Positions 54,793-63,199 of a stretch of DNA of 64,000 nt are shown one piece after another; within the stretch, counting starts at the first letter, position 1; every line of letters starts with the position of its first letter. The stretch comes from Aminobacterium mobile DSM 12262 (lineage in GTDB: Bacteria; Synergistota; Synergistia; Synergistales; Aminobacteriaceae). The notes beneath the pieces were generated by a model. That model worked only from the letters and a program-made list of their open reading frames with translations, was not told where the DNA came from and did not search any database. The DNA is taken from positions 1,240,001 through 1,304,000 of the forward strand of contig NZ_JAFZ01000001.1 of the NCBI RefSeq assembly GCF_000526395.1, read 5' to 3'. The position numbers and the translations under genes are program-made.

Positions 54793-55605
54793 CTAACCCC
54801 TATGTAAAGCTGCATGAACTATTTCAAGCATAGATTCTACAGAAAGGGAGGCTCCACCAATAAGAGCTCCATCTATATCTGGCTGCTCAAGTAGACCTGC
54901 GACATTCGAAGCCTTTACGCTTCCCCCATAAAGAATCGGTATAGAATTCCACGTTTTATCTTTACCCTCATCTCGAACCACTTTAGAGATAACACTCCGG
55001 GCAAAACAACATGCTTCTTGAGCATTTTCGGGACTTGCTGTACGGCCTGTCCCTATAGCCCATACTGGTTCATAAGCCCATATGATATTTCGTATATTCT
55101 CCTTATCCAATCCTTTTATTGCCGCATTAATTTGATTTTCAAGGACCTGAAAAGTTAAGTCTGACTCTCGCTCTGAAAAAGTCTCCCCAATACAAAGGAC
55201 TGGCCGAAGTCTCCTCTGTAAAGAGGCTTTAAGTTTTTTATTAATTAATTCGTTGGATTCATTAAAAATATGACGACGTTCGCTATGCCCTAAAAGAACC
55301 CGCGTACAGCCAAGTTCTTGAACCATAGGGAAAGAAATTTCTCCTGTAAAGGCTCCTTTTTCCTCATAATGCCCATTCTGAGCTCCGATAAACAATCCTG
55401 TTTTTCCCATATACCCTAAAATACGGGCACCCATAAAAAGAGATGTAAAGGGTGGGAAGATACAAATTTCCAAGAAATTACGACTTAAAAAATCACAAAT
55501 TACTACATCTTCACAAACATGTTCACACAGGTCTTTAAAGAAGGTCTCGGTTTCTTTAATGCCATTATGCATCTTCCAGTTTCCATAAAGAAATATTTTT
55601 TTCAC
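54793..55605 (-). CDS. tpiA: Triosephosphate isomerase
   Basis: 270 residues from GTG 55605, with GGAGGGGCC upstream; slightly long for the family (about 250). It interconverts DHAP and glyceraldehyde-3-P. GNWKMHNG supplies the catalytic Asn/Lys, LGHSERRHIF the His, and WAYEPVWAIGTGRTASPE the catalytic Glu and loop 6. It follows pgk, but a terminator-like hairpin lies in the short gap between. Confidence 0.95.
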   Translation of the reverse strand: MKKIFLYGNWKMHNGIKETETFFKDLCEHVCEDVVICDFLSRNFLEICIFPPFTSLFMGARILGYMGKTGLFIGAQNGHYEEKGAFTGEISFPMVQELGCTRVLLGHSERRHIFNESNELINKKLKASLQRRLRPVLCIGETFSERESDLTFQVLENQINAAIKGLDKENIRNIIWAYEPVWAIGTGRTASPENAQEACCFARSVISKVVRDEGKDKTWNSIPILYGGSVKASNVAGLLEQPDIDGALIGGASLSVESMLEIVHAALHRG

Positions 55606-55622
55606 AGAAGGCCCCTCCTCTC

Positions 55623-55655
55623 AAAAAGAGACGGGGAGCAGTCGCTTCCCGTCTC
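55623..55655 (-). terminator. Terminator-like hairpin between pgk and tpiA
   Basis: GAGACGGGGAGC (55628-55639) and GCTTCCCGTCTC (55644-55655) pair across a 4-base loop (one G-U or mismatch). On the transcribed minus strand five U's follow immediately. tpiA starts 18 bases beyond, leaving no room for a promoter, so it probably attenuates rather than ends transcription. Confidence 0.65.
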
Positions 55656-55689
55656 CTGTGTTTCTATAGCAATAAAAAATTTTCCTAAT

Positions 55690-56880
55690 CTATTTTTTAA
55701 GTAAGGGTTCAATACCAGGAAGAATTTTCCCTTCACAAAATTCTAGGCTTGCTCCTCCTCCAGTAGAAACATGAGAAACTTTATCACCAAAACCAAGTTT
55801 CTTTACCGCAGAAGCCGTATCTCCTCCTCCTACGACCGTAAGACCTCCTTTTTTGGTGCACTCCTCCACTGCCTGAGCTACTTTACGGGTTCCTTCTGCA
55901 AAAATAGGATTTTCAAAGACACCCATAGGGCCATTCCAAAGTATCGTTTTGGCCCCTCTAATAACGTCTGCAAAAATATCTGCTGTCTTAGCCCCAATAT
56001 CCAAGCCCATCGTACCATTAGGAATAGCATCAGCAGAAACTTCACGTCTAGGTTCGGAACTTTCTAGAGAAGTTGCCACAGCTACGTCAATAGGCAAAAG
56101 GATTTCTACCCCAAGCTTTTGAGCCTTATCAAGCATCTGGCAAGCAAAATCTGCTTTTTCTTCTTCGTAAAGAGAGTTGCCTATAGCATTCCCCTTCACG
56201 CTTAAAAATGTGAAAGCCATGCCGCCGCCAATAAGAATAGTTGACGTCTTCTCAAGAAGATGATCGATAACTCCTATTTTGTCTGAAACTTTAGCTCCTC
56301 CAAGAACCAAGACAAAAGGAGATTCTGGACTCTCATTGACGGCACTTAACATCTCTATTTCCTTCGTCAATAACTTTCCGGAAAAAGAAGGCAGGAACTC
56401 CATGACTCCCCGTGTAGAGCTATGAGCTCTGTGAGCTGCACTGAAAGCATCCATCACAAAGACCTGAAAAGGCTTTGCCATTCTTTCAGAAAACTCCTGT
56501 TCGTTTTCTTCCTCTTGAGGATAAAAACGAACATTTTCGAGCAACAATACTGCTTCTTTTGGGGCTTTTTGCAAAGCTTCCTCTACTTTCGGTCCTACCG
56601 AGTCTTCTACAAAGAGCACTGGGCACCCTAATGCTTTTTCCACTTCTGGGACTATATGCCGCAAAGAAAGAGAATCGACTATTTTCCCTTTCGGACGCCC
56701 TAAATGGGAGATAAGAGAGACCTGCGCTCCCCACTTTCGTAACAAATTGATAGTCTCTACATGAGCTTGAATACGCGTCTGATCTGTAATGACTCCATCC
56801 TTTAAAGGAACATTGAAGTCTACGCGAACCAATACTCGGCGATTTTCCACCGCCTTTCTGGAGAATTCTCGTAACTTCAT
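55690..56880 (-). CDS. pgk: Phosphoglycerate kinase
   Basis: 396 residues. It forms ATP and 3-phosphoglycerate from 1,3-bisphosphoglycerate. RVLVRVDFNVPLKDG, SHLGRPKG, the LLLENVRFYPQEE loop, LGGAKVSDKIGVI and a C-terminal GGGDTASAV motif are intact. It starts two bases after the gap stop, so the two are co-translated. Confidence 0.96.
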   Translation of the reverse strand: MKLREFSRKAVENRRVLVRVDFNVPLKDGVITDQTRIQAHVETINLLRKWGAQVSLISHLGRPKGKIVDSLSLRHIVPEVEKALGCPVLFVEDSVGPKVEEALQKAPKEAVLLLENVRFYPQEEENEQEFSERMAKPFQVFVMDAFSAAHRAHSSTRGVMEFLPSFSGKLLTKEIEMLSAVNESPESPFVLVLGGAKVSDKIGVIDHLLEKTSTILIGGGMAFTFLSVKGNAIGNSLYEEEKADFACQMLDKAQKLGVEILLPIDVAVATSLESSEPRREVSADAIPNGTMGLDIGAKTADIFADVIRGAKTILWNGPMGVFENPIFAEGTRKVAQAVEECTKKGGLTVVGGGDTASAVKKLGFGDKVSHVSTGGGASLEFCEGKILPGIEPLLKK

Positions 56881-56882
56881 TT

Positions 56883-57902
56883 TTATAGACCTTTCTTAAT
56901 AATATAGTTCACTAGATCTATGCAACGGCAGGTATAACCCCACTCGTTATCGTACCATGCCAAAATCTTTACCATGTTCCCTATGGCCATCGTGTGAAGA
57001 GCAGCAAAGATAGAAGAATGCTCGTCACCTATAAAATCTGAGGAGACAAGATCTTCCTCTTCATATACGACGTAATGTTTCATGTCGCTTTGTGCTCGTT
57101 TTCTCACTGCCTCGTTAAGTTCCTCTGCTGTAACTTCTTTTCTTAGCTCTGCCACTAAATCCACCACTGAAACATCTGGCGTTGGAACACGTAAAGCAAT
57201 ACCATTCATTTTCCCTTTCAGTTCTGGGATAACAAGGCCAATAGCTTTAGCAGCTCCTGTGGATGTGGGAACCATAGAAAGAGCTGCGGCACGCCCTCGA
57301 TGAAGTTTTTTATGAGAAGAATCCATGAGTTTCTGGTCGTTTGTGTAGGAATGGGTTGTCGTCATTAGTCCACGTTCAATGCCAAAGGCTTCGTTGATAA
57401 TTCTCACTATTGGAGCCAAACAGTTCGTAGTGCAAGATGCGTTGGAAATAACATGGTCAGCAGATGGATTATAGAGATCTTCATTTACACCCATAACAAA
57501 AGTAGGGATTCCGCCGCCGCTTCCTGGAGCTGTAATAACCACTTTCTTAGCTCCAGCCTTCAAATGGCTCTGTGCGTCTTCCAGTGTTTTGTACACGCCA
57601 GAAGATTCTATAACGATATCAACTCCCAGATCTTTCCAGTTAAAATCCTCAGGGTTTTTAATGGCAAGAACTTTTATTTTTTGACCGTTGACTACAAGAT
57701 TGTCGCCATCCACAGATACATCCCCAGGAAATCTTCTATGAATGGAATCATATTTAAACATATATGCGCGCTGCTCAGGAGTTGTACGACTGTTAGTAGC
57801 TACTATTTCAAAAAGCCCTTCTTTGTCATATTGATACATGGCTCGGAGAGCAAGTCGCCCAATTCGTCCAAATCCGTTAATTGCAACTCTAATTTTCCCC
57901 AT
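56883..57902 (-). CDS. gap: Glyceraldehyde-3-phosphate dehydrogenase
   Basis: 339 residues. NAD-dependent glycolytic GAPDH with INGFGRIGRLALRA, the catalytic SNASCTTNCLAP (Cys about 155), THSYTNDQKLMDSSHKKLHRGRAAA and WYDNEWGYT. GAAAGGGTGCAGG precedes the ATG. A TATAAT is present on the minus strand at 57962-57957, without an obvious -35. Its codons are AT-rich, like most of the window, which is a useful contrast with the mmd cassette. Confidence 0.96.
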   Translation of the reverse strand: MGKIRVAINGFGRIGRLALRAMYQYDKEGLFEIVATNSRTTPEQRAYMFKYDSIHRRFPGDVSVDGDNLVVNGQKIKVLAIKNPEDFNWKDLGVDIVIESSGVYKTLEDAQSHLKAGAKKVVITAPGSGGGIPTFVMGVNEDLYNPSADHVISNASCTTNCLAPIVRIINEAFGIERGLMTTTHSYTNDQKLMDSSHKKLHRGRAAALSMVPTSTGAAKAIGLVIPELKGKMNGIALRVPTPDVSVVDLVAELRKEVTAEELNEAVRKRAQSDMKHYVVYEEEDLVSSDFIGDEHSSIFAALHTMAIGNMVKILAWYDNEWGYTCRCIDLVNYIIKKGL

Positions 57903-57982
57903 AATCCTGCACCCTTTCTATGTCATACTTTGTTTGGAACTCTAATCTCTACAACTATTATATACCGTTAACTTTCAAAGAT

Positions 57983-58876
57983 TCACTGAAGCTGTTCAGC
58001 CATTTCTCGTAACTTTTGCCATCGATATTTTACAGTACTTTTGCTCACTGGTTTCGATAGCATCTGCCCCAGCTCCGTTAATGTGGCACTCGGATACCTC
58101 ATGCGAACCTCTATGAGTTCCTGCAAAGATTCCGGAAGAGCATGTAATCCTTTTTCGTTCTGAAAAACCTTAGCAATTTCCAGTTGCCATTCTGCAGCTT
58201 CCAAAGTCTTGCGAATATTAGACGCGTCACAGTTGACTAGGCGATTAGCTCGATCTCGCATAGAACGAACAATAGCCTTCTCTTCAAGTTTCAACGCTGT
58301 ATCAAAAAGCTTAAAATACGTTAACAAAGTTACAATCTTTTGCTGATCACGAAGGAGTATTTCATATCGACCATCTACAATACGTTTACCTACTTGAAAG
58401 TGGCCGCTTCGAAACATCGTCAAAACCATTTCTGTTAATTTATAAAATTTGAAACGAAAAGCGAGATAATACCCGCTTTTAGGTAGATATAAAGAACCGC
58501 AGTTCCCCCATACGCCTCTTAGCCAAGCCCAGTCTCCTTTTTTTTTCGATTCTTCCCCCCAAACTAACACTTCTCGAAGAATGTTTCCTGGCATTTGCAA
58601 TGTCACATTTCCTCTAAAATTCGCAGGGACATTGAGCATAATAGGAAGCTCTAACGTCTCTCCCCAACGAGAATCCTTCCAAAGACGATGCAAACGTCGG
58701 AAAACCCAGAGCCGTCTTCCTGATAATTTGCCATATTTATGTGAAGGTAACTCAGGAAACGAGGACATAAGCCCCCACAGAATCCCAGCAATCTCAGAAT
58801 CCGCATCGCTGCGAGTTGATAATGGAGAAAAAACCCATTCATCCCACATAAGCTCGCTTACAGTCTTCATCGTCAT
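57983..58876 (-). CDS. whiA: DNA-binding protein WhiA
   Basis: 297 residues. WhiA combines a degenerate LAGLIDADG homing-endonuclease fold (roughly residues 20-200) with a C-terminal helix-turn-helix (YPSATLTELGQMLSKPVSKSTVKYRWQKLREMAEQL). It is a division or development regulator in actinomycetes and is present in many Gram-positive-type genomes. The gene starts directly after the yvcK stop, in the conserved rapZ-yvcK-whiA order. Confidence 0.9.
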   Translation of the reverse strand: MTMKTVSELMWDEWVFSPLSTRSDADSEIAGILWGLMSSFPELPSHKYGKLSGRRLWVFRRLHRLWKDSRWGETLELPIMLNVPANFRGNVTLQMPGNILREVLVWGEESKKKGDWAWLRGVWGNCGSLYLPKSGYYLAFRFKFYKLTEMVLTMFRSGHFQVGKRIVDGRYEILLRDQQKIVTLLTYFKLFDTALKLEEKAIVRSMRDRANRLVNCDASNIRKTLEAAEWQLEIAKVFQNEKGLHALPESLQELIEVRMRYPSATLTELGQMLSKPVSKSTVKYRWQKLREMAEQLQ

Positions 58877-59995
58877 TTACACTTCTTTCAAATCCCTGCA
58901 TATTCTCATTAAGGTTTCAGAAAGAGCCTGTCCATTATGGCGAATCACAGACTTCTCATAAACTTTCACATAATTACCTCGTATAATTTGACATCCCTTT
59001 GTTAAAAGCTTTCTCTCTTGCTCCGTATCTAAATATAAAGGCAAAGCCCCTTGATTTCTGTAAGCTTCCAGGCACGCTAGTGGTATATCCTCCTCATTGA
59101 CAATAACAAAATCAGGGGCAACACCTGCCACTCGCTCTATCCACTCCACATGCTGAAGAATGTCCATTCCATCAGTTTCACCAGGTTGAGTCATAAGATT
59201 AGCTACGTATACGCGAGGCCCTTGAGAATATCTTATTTTTTCAGCAACTTTGGGAAGAAGTAAGTTGGGCAATACGCTGGTAAAAAGGCTCCCCGGACCA
59301 AGCACAATAAGGTCTCCTTCCTCTATAGCACAAATAACCTCAGGTAAGGGTTTTGCATCGGATGGCTCTAACCAAATACGACTCATCTGCTGGGCAGCAG
59401 TCGTGATTTCAAGTTCTCCTTTAAGAACTTCGCCAGAATCTGTCTCTGCCATAAGGGCCACTGCTTCTGTAGTAACAGGCAAGACTTTTCCCCGAATAGC
59501 AAGGAGATGATTGATCTCCTCCACTGCCAAACGGAAATCACCGCTTAATTCTGTAACCGCAAGCAATATAAGATTGCCCAAACTATGCCCTGATAAATCT
59601 CCACGATCGAATCGGAAGTCTAGAATATTTCGGAGAGCGTTATCGTTCTCTGCAAGAGCAACGATACAATTTCGAACATCACCAGGAGGGAGCACTCCCC
59701 ATTCTTGGCGCAAACGGCCAGAGCTTCCTCCTTCGTCTGTTACAGTTACGACGGCTGTAATGTTTCTAGTAAAGGACTTCAATCCCTTTAGAAGAGTAGA
59801 AAGTCCTGTTCCTCCGCCAACAGCTACTATATGAGGTCCCATAGAGAGACGATATTCAACAGCCTTAGCCATAACATCGCGATCTTCCTTGAAAAGAAAG
59901 CGCAGAAAAGGCCAACGTCGACTTTTAAAGGAAATAGCCATTATCGTCAAAAAGGCTGTCGCCAATCCTAGTACGTACGCTACACGCCAATCCAT
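58877..59995 (-). CDS. yvcK: YvcK/CofD-like protein (gluconeogenesis factor)
   Basis: 372 residues. An N-terminal membrane-like helix (VLGLATAFLTIMAISF, about 9-24) is followed by the CofD-like Rossmann domain with VAVGGGTGLSTLLKGLK, VTVTDEGGSSGRLRQEWGVLPPGDVRNC and GHSLGNLIL. YvcK binds UDP-sugars and links central metabolism to wall synthesis in Bacillus. It overlaps rapZ by one base. Confidence 0.93.
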   Translation of the reverse strand: MDWRVAYVLGLATAFLTIMAISFKSRRWPFLRFLFKEDRDVMAKAVEYRLSMGPHIVAVGGGTGLSTLLKGLKSFTRNITAVVTVTDEGGSSGRLRQEWGVLPPGDVRNCIVALAENDNALRNILDFRFDRGDLSGHSLGNLILLAVTELSGDFRLAVEEINHLLAIRGKVLPVTTEAVALMAETDSGEVLKGELEITTAAQQMSRIWLEPSDAKPLPEVICAIEEGDLIVLGPGSLFTSVLPNLLLPKVAEKIRYSQGPRVYVANLMTQPGETDGMDILQHVEWIERVAGVAPDFVIVNEEDIPLACLEAYRNQGALPLYLDTEQERKLLTKGCQIIRGNYVKVYEKSVIRHNGQALSETLMRICRDLKEV

Positions 59996-60891
59996 TACAG
60001 TAACACCTGATCTCGTTCAATATCTCTGTGCCTAATAGTACAAGACACGTTTCTCTCCTTAAAGTGAGCAGAAAGCCACTCTACGACAGCGACAGAACGA
60101 TGTTGTCCTCCCGTACAACCAACAGCTATGTGGAATGGTGATTTCCCTGAAGTTAAATAAACCGGTATAAGGAAATCAAAGAAAGAATAACAATGTTCGA
60201 GAAACTTTTTCGTATCATCAAAAGACGCGATATACTGTTGAACTTCCTCATTTCGTCCAGTAAGTTGGCGAAGATGTGGAACATAATGCGGGTTAGGAAG
60301 GAACCGAACATCTAACAAAAAGTCGCTATCCTGAGGAATTCCATACTTAAAACCAAAAGATGACAGCACTACGGAAAAAGCGGCTATTGTACGAATAAAT
60401 TCTGTTGTAAGTCGCTCTTTTAACTCTTTAAGAGTCATGTTAGATGTGTCAATTACTACATCAGCGTAAGCTCGTACAGGGGAAAGGAGCTCTCTTTCGC
60501 GCTGTATACCTTCCAATACTGGGATATGATCCCCTAAGGGATGTCTCCGTCTCGTTGTCTCAAAACGTCGGATAAGGCTTTCATCTGACGCATCAAGAAA
60601 GAGAACTTGCACCTGGTAATGAGACTCTTTTAACATATCCACTACGGAGAAAAGATCATTCAAAAGCCGTTCCCCTCGAATATCCACTACTGTAGCAAGT
60701 CCTTCCTGTACAGCTGCTCTATGATTTACGAGAAGCCCCAGCAGTTGAGGCAAAAGAGCTGGAGGAATATTGTCTACAGCAAATAGCCCCTGATCTTCCA
60801 AAATATTTAAGGCTGTAGATTTACCCGCCCCCGACATTCCAGTAATAATAAGACATCTATGAACACCGGTAACATTAGCAGCGATCGTCAT
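59995..60891 (-). CDS. rapZ: RNase adapter/nucleotide-binding protein RapZ
   Basis: 298 residues. Walker A GMSGAGKSTAL lies near residue 20, with FAVDNIPPALLP, LFLDASDESLIRRFETTRRRHPLG and a C-terminal phosphosugar-binding-type domain with VGCTGGQHRSV. In enterobacteria RapZ presents the sRNA GlmZ to RNase E; in other phyla the role is less clear. Confidence 0.94.
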   Translation of the reverse strand: MTIAANVTGVHRCLIITGMSGAGKSTALNILEDQGLFAVDNIPPALLPQLLGLLVNHRAAVQEGLATVVDIRGERLLNDLFSVVDMLKESHYQVQVLFLDASDESLIRRFETTRRRHPLGDHIPVLEGIQRERELLSPVRAYADVVIDTSNMTLKELKERLTTEFIRTIAAFSVVLSSFGFKYGIPQDSDFLLDVRFLPNPHYVPHLRQLTGRNEEVQQYIASFDDTKKFLEHCYSFFDFLIPVYLTSGKSPFHIAVGCTGGQHRSVAVVEWLSAHFKERNVSCTIRHRDIERDQVLL

Positions 60892-60897
60892 CCCCTC

Positions 60898-61722
60898 CTA
60901 GTTAGAATGTCCACATTCCTTTTCCCAACCGCGAAGGATCTCGACACCATGTCGGAGAACAGTTGCAACAGCTTCGAGACATTGCTCTGCCCCTCTTGGG
61001 CTTCCAGGTACAGCAATAATAAGACTGCGATTTCGTGTTACAGCCAAGCCTCGGGATAGAATGGAGCGTTGGGTGTAATAAACAGTCCTACTTCGCATAA
61101 ATTCCCCTATTCCAGGCACCATTTTATGAGCTATCCCCATCAAGGCCTCAGGAGTCACATCCCTTTCAGAGATACCTGTACCTCCCGTAACCAAAATAAG
61201 ATGGATGTCTTTTATATCTACCCAATCAAGGAGTTGTTGCTCTATCTTTTCCCTGTCATCTGGCAAAATCACCTTTTCTTCCACTATAGCTCCTATAGAT
61301 TTTACCGATTCGGCTAAAGTTGGGCCTGTCATATCTTCTCTAAGTCCTGAACTAGCTTTATCACTTACGGTTAACACGCCAACGCGGATGGGATTCCATG
61401 TCTCCATAGATTGAGATACGGATACGAATCCTCCTCGTTGCACCGATAATTGCCATATTCCCTCAGAATACATATCCTCTACTCTCAATAAGATTTCGCT
61501 TTCCGAAAAGGCTAGAAAAACTCCTGGAGAAAGTTCCTGAAATCCTGTCGTTCGCAGTACAAAAGCCCGTTCTGTTACCCCTTGTACAGCTACTCCTGGT
61601 TCTGCAAGAAAAAGGTCTGATTCACTTCCATTCACTGAAGAAGCACCATCAGCTCGAATACTTATATAGCAAATTGCATATTCTCGACTATCTTCTGTAT
61701 TGTAAATTCCAATGAGTCTCAT
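60898..61722 (-). CDS. MoaB/MogA-domain protein with an uncharacterised N-terminal domain
   Basis: 274 residues. Residues about 111-274 form a MoaB/MogA domain: VGVLTVSDKASSG, LVTGGTGISERDVTPEAL, PGIGEFMR, LSRGLAV and AVPGSPRGAEQCLEAV. It would adenylate molybdopterin. Residues 1-105 (bases 61408-61722) are beta-rich and unfamiliar; a diverged MOSC domain is possible, since MOSC-MogA fusions exist, but the MOSC motifs are not clear. It overlaps moaC by four bases. Confidence 0.85.
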   Translation of the reverse strand: MRLIGIYNTEDSREYAICYISIRADGASSVNGSESDLFLAEPGVAVQGVTERAFVLRTTGFQELSPGVFLAFSESEILLRVEDMYSEGIWQLSVQRGGFVSVSQSMETWNPIRVGVLTVSDKASSGLREDMTGPTLAESVKSIGAIVEEKVILPDDREKIEQQLLDWVDIKDIHLILVTGGTGISERDVTPEALMGIAHKMVPGIGEFMRSRTVYYTQRSILSRGLAVTRNRSLIIAVPGSPRGAEQCLEAVATVLRHGVEILRGWEKECGHSN

Positions 61723-62210
61723 AAAACTTCCCCCTCTGAAACTCGATACTCCCCACTTTTTCCACCAACTTTGTGAAGAAGCCTAACATTTTGAATAACC
61801 ATCCCTTTGTCAATACCTTTACACATATCATAAACAGTTAAGGCCGCTATCATTACTCCTGTCAAGGCTTCCATTTCTACGCCTGTAACTTCTCGTGTTG
61901 AGACTTTGCAGTTTATCGCGACTGCACTTTCTTTATATAATAATTCGCAAGAAACGTTAACACTTTCAATACGAATATTATGACATAGAGGAACGAGTTC
62001 AGACGTTTTTTTTACTGCCATAATTCCAGCTACTTCCGCAACTTTAAATACATCCCCCTTGCCCGTCCCTCCTCCTGCCAAAACATCTCTGATTGTATCA
62101 GGCAACAGAACACGGCCTTCAGCAATTGCCTCGCGAGAAGTAGCTTCTTTATGGCTTACGTCTACCATTCGTGGCCGGCCCTTTTTATCAAGGTGAGAAA
62201 AGTAATCCAT
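61719..62210 (-). CDS. moaC: Cyclic pyranopterin monophosphate synthase MoaC
   Basis: 163 residues. It works after MoaA to make cPMP in molybdenum cofactor synthesis. Diagnostic segments: KKTSELVPLCHNI, VEMEALTGVMIAALTVYDMCKGIDKGM and LLHKVGGKSG. It lies 8 bases after moaA. No MoaD or MoaE gene is visible in the window. Confidence 0.95.
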   Translation of the reverse strand: MDYFSHLDKKGRPRMVDVSHKEATSREAIAEGRVLLPDTIRDVLAGGGTGKGDVFKVAEVAGIMAVKKTSELVPLCHNIRIESVNVSCELLYKESAVAINCKVSTREVTGVEMEALTGVMIAALTVYDMCKGIDKGMVIQNVRLLHKVGGKSGEYRVSEGEVL

Positions 62211-62218
62211 TAGCGCCC

Positions 62219-63199
62219 TTACCCCCCTATTTGTGACATGTGTTCATGCCCTGATTGCACATCTAACCATTGTTTGGGCTTTTTTGACACTGCCAGCATA
62301 AAGCTTTCTACCACCATCTTTTCATCTCTCAAACGCAAAGCTTGACGTATATCTATGCCATCTTGACAGAAAAGGCACGAAAGGATTTTCCCCACAGCTG
62401 TAACACGCAGTCTGTTACACGTAGCACAAAAATGATGAGAAACAGCGGCGATAATACCAAGTCGTTGGCCTGTCCCTTTGTGGGTAAAATATACGGCTGG
62501 CCCTGAGCAAGGCGAAACGACACCTTTTTCTTTTTCCCAAAACGCTGCATCTGGCAAAGATGCCATAATATGGTCAGCCGATATAAAACAATCTTTACTC
62601 CACACCCCACTATCCAGAGGCATAAATTCAATAAGACGTAATAATACTCCTTCGTTCCGCGCAAAAGTTAACAACGAAGGTATTTCTTCATCATTAAACC
62701 CTTTTATAAGAACCGTATTAATCTTTATCTCTGTCTCTGTTTGTCCCTTTACAGAATGTATCCCCGCTAAAACATCTTCAAGATTACCCGTACTTGTTAT
62801 ATATCGGAACTTCTCAGGGCTCAGAGTATCAAGGCTTACATTAATACTTTTTAGCTTTAATGGCAAAATTTGAGGGGCGGCGGAGGTAAGCAGTGATCCA
62901 TTTGTTGTTAGAGAAAGTTCCATAGACGAGAATTGATGCCTCACTTGAGCAAGGAAAGGCAGAAACCCCCTCCGTACTAAAGGTTCGCCCCCTGTAAAGC
63001 GTAGTTTTTTTGCTCCCATTTTTTCTAGCACATAACATAAAAAGAGAATATCTTCGTAGCTAAGAATAAGATCATGTTCAATCCAGGGAACCCCTTTTTC
63101 AGGCATACAGTAACGACACCGGAAATTACACCTGTCTGTTATAGATATGCGAATATAGTTTAATATCCGCCCCATAGGGTCCCTCAGAATTCTTTCCAT
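62219..63199 (-). CDS. moaA: GTP 3',8-cyclase MoaA
   Basis: 326 residues. A radical-SAM enzyme with two 4Fe-4S clusters: the SAM cluster CNFRCRYC near residue 24 and the C-terminal substrate cluster in CATCNRLRVTAVGKILSCLF. KLRFTGGEPLVRRG is the SAM-binding motif. It opens molybdenum cofactor synthesis. The usual C-terminal double Gly is seen as the final IGG. It overlaps the moeA gene by 16 bases. Confidence 0.95.
   Translation of the reverse strand: MERILRDPMGRILNYIRISITDRCNFRCRYCMPEKGVPWIEHDLILSYEDILFLCYVLEKMGAKKLRFTGGEPLVRRGFLPFLAQVRHQFSSMELSLTTNGSLLTSAAPQILPLKLKSINVSLDTLSPEKFRYITSTGNLEDVLAGIHSVKGQTETEIKINTVLIKGFNDEEIPSLLTFARNEGVLLRLIEFMPLDSGVWSKDCFISADHIMASLPDAAFWEKEKGVVSPCSGPAVYFTHKGTGQRLGIIAAVSHHFCATCNRLRVTAVGKILSCLFCQDGIDIRQALRLRDEKMVVESFMLAVSKKPKQWLDVQSGHEHMSQIGG

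Noticed and set aside
57903-57982. A gap promoter around the minus-strand TATAAT at 57962-57957
   Set aside because: The position for the -35 reads TGAATC, which is too far from consensus to call.
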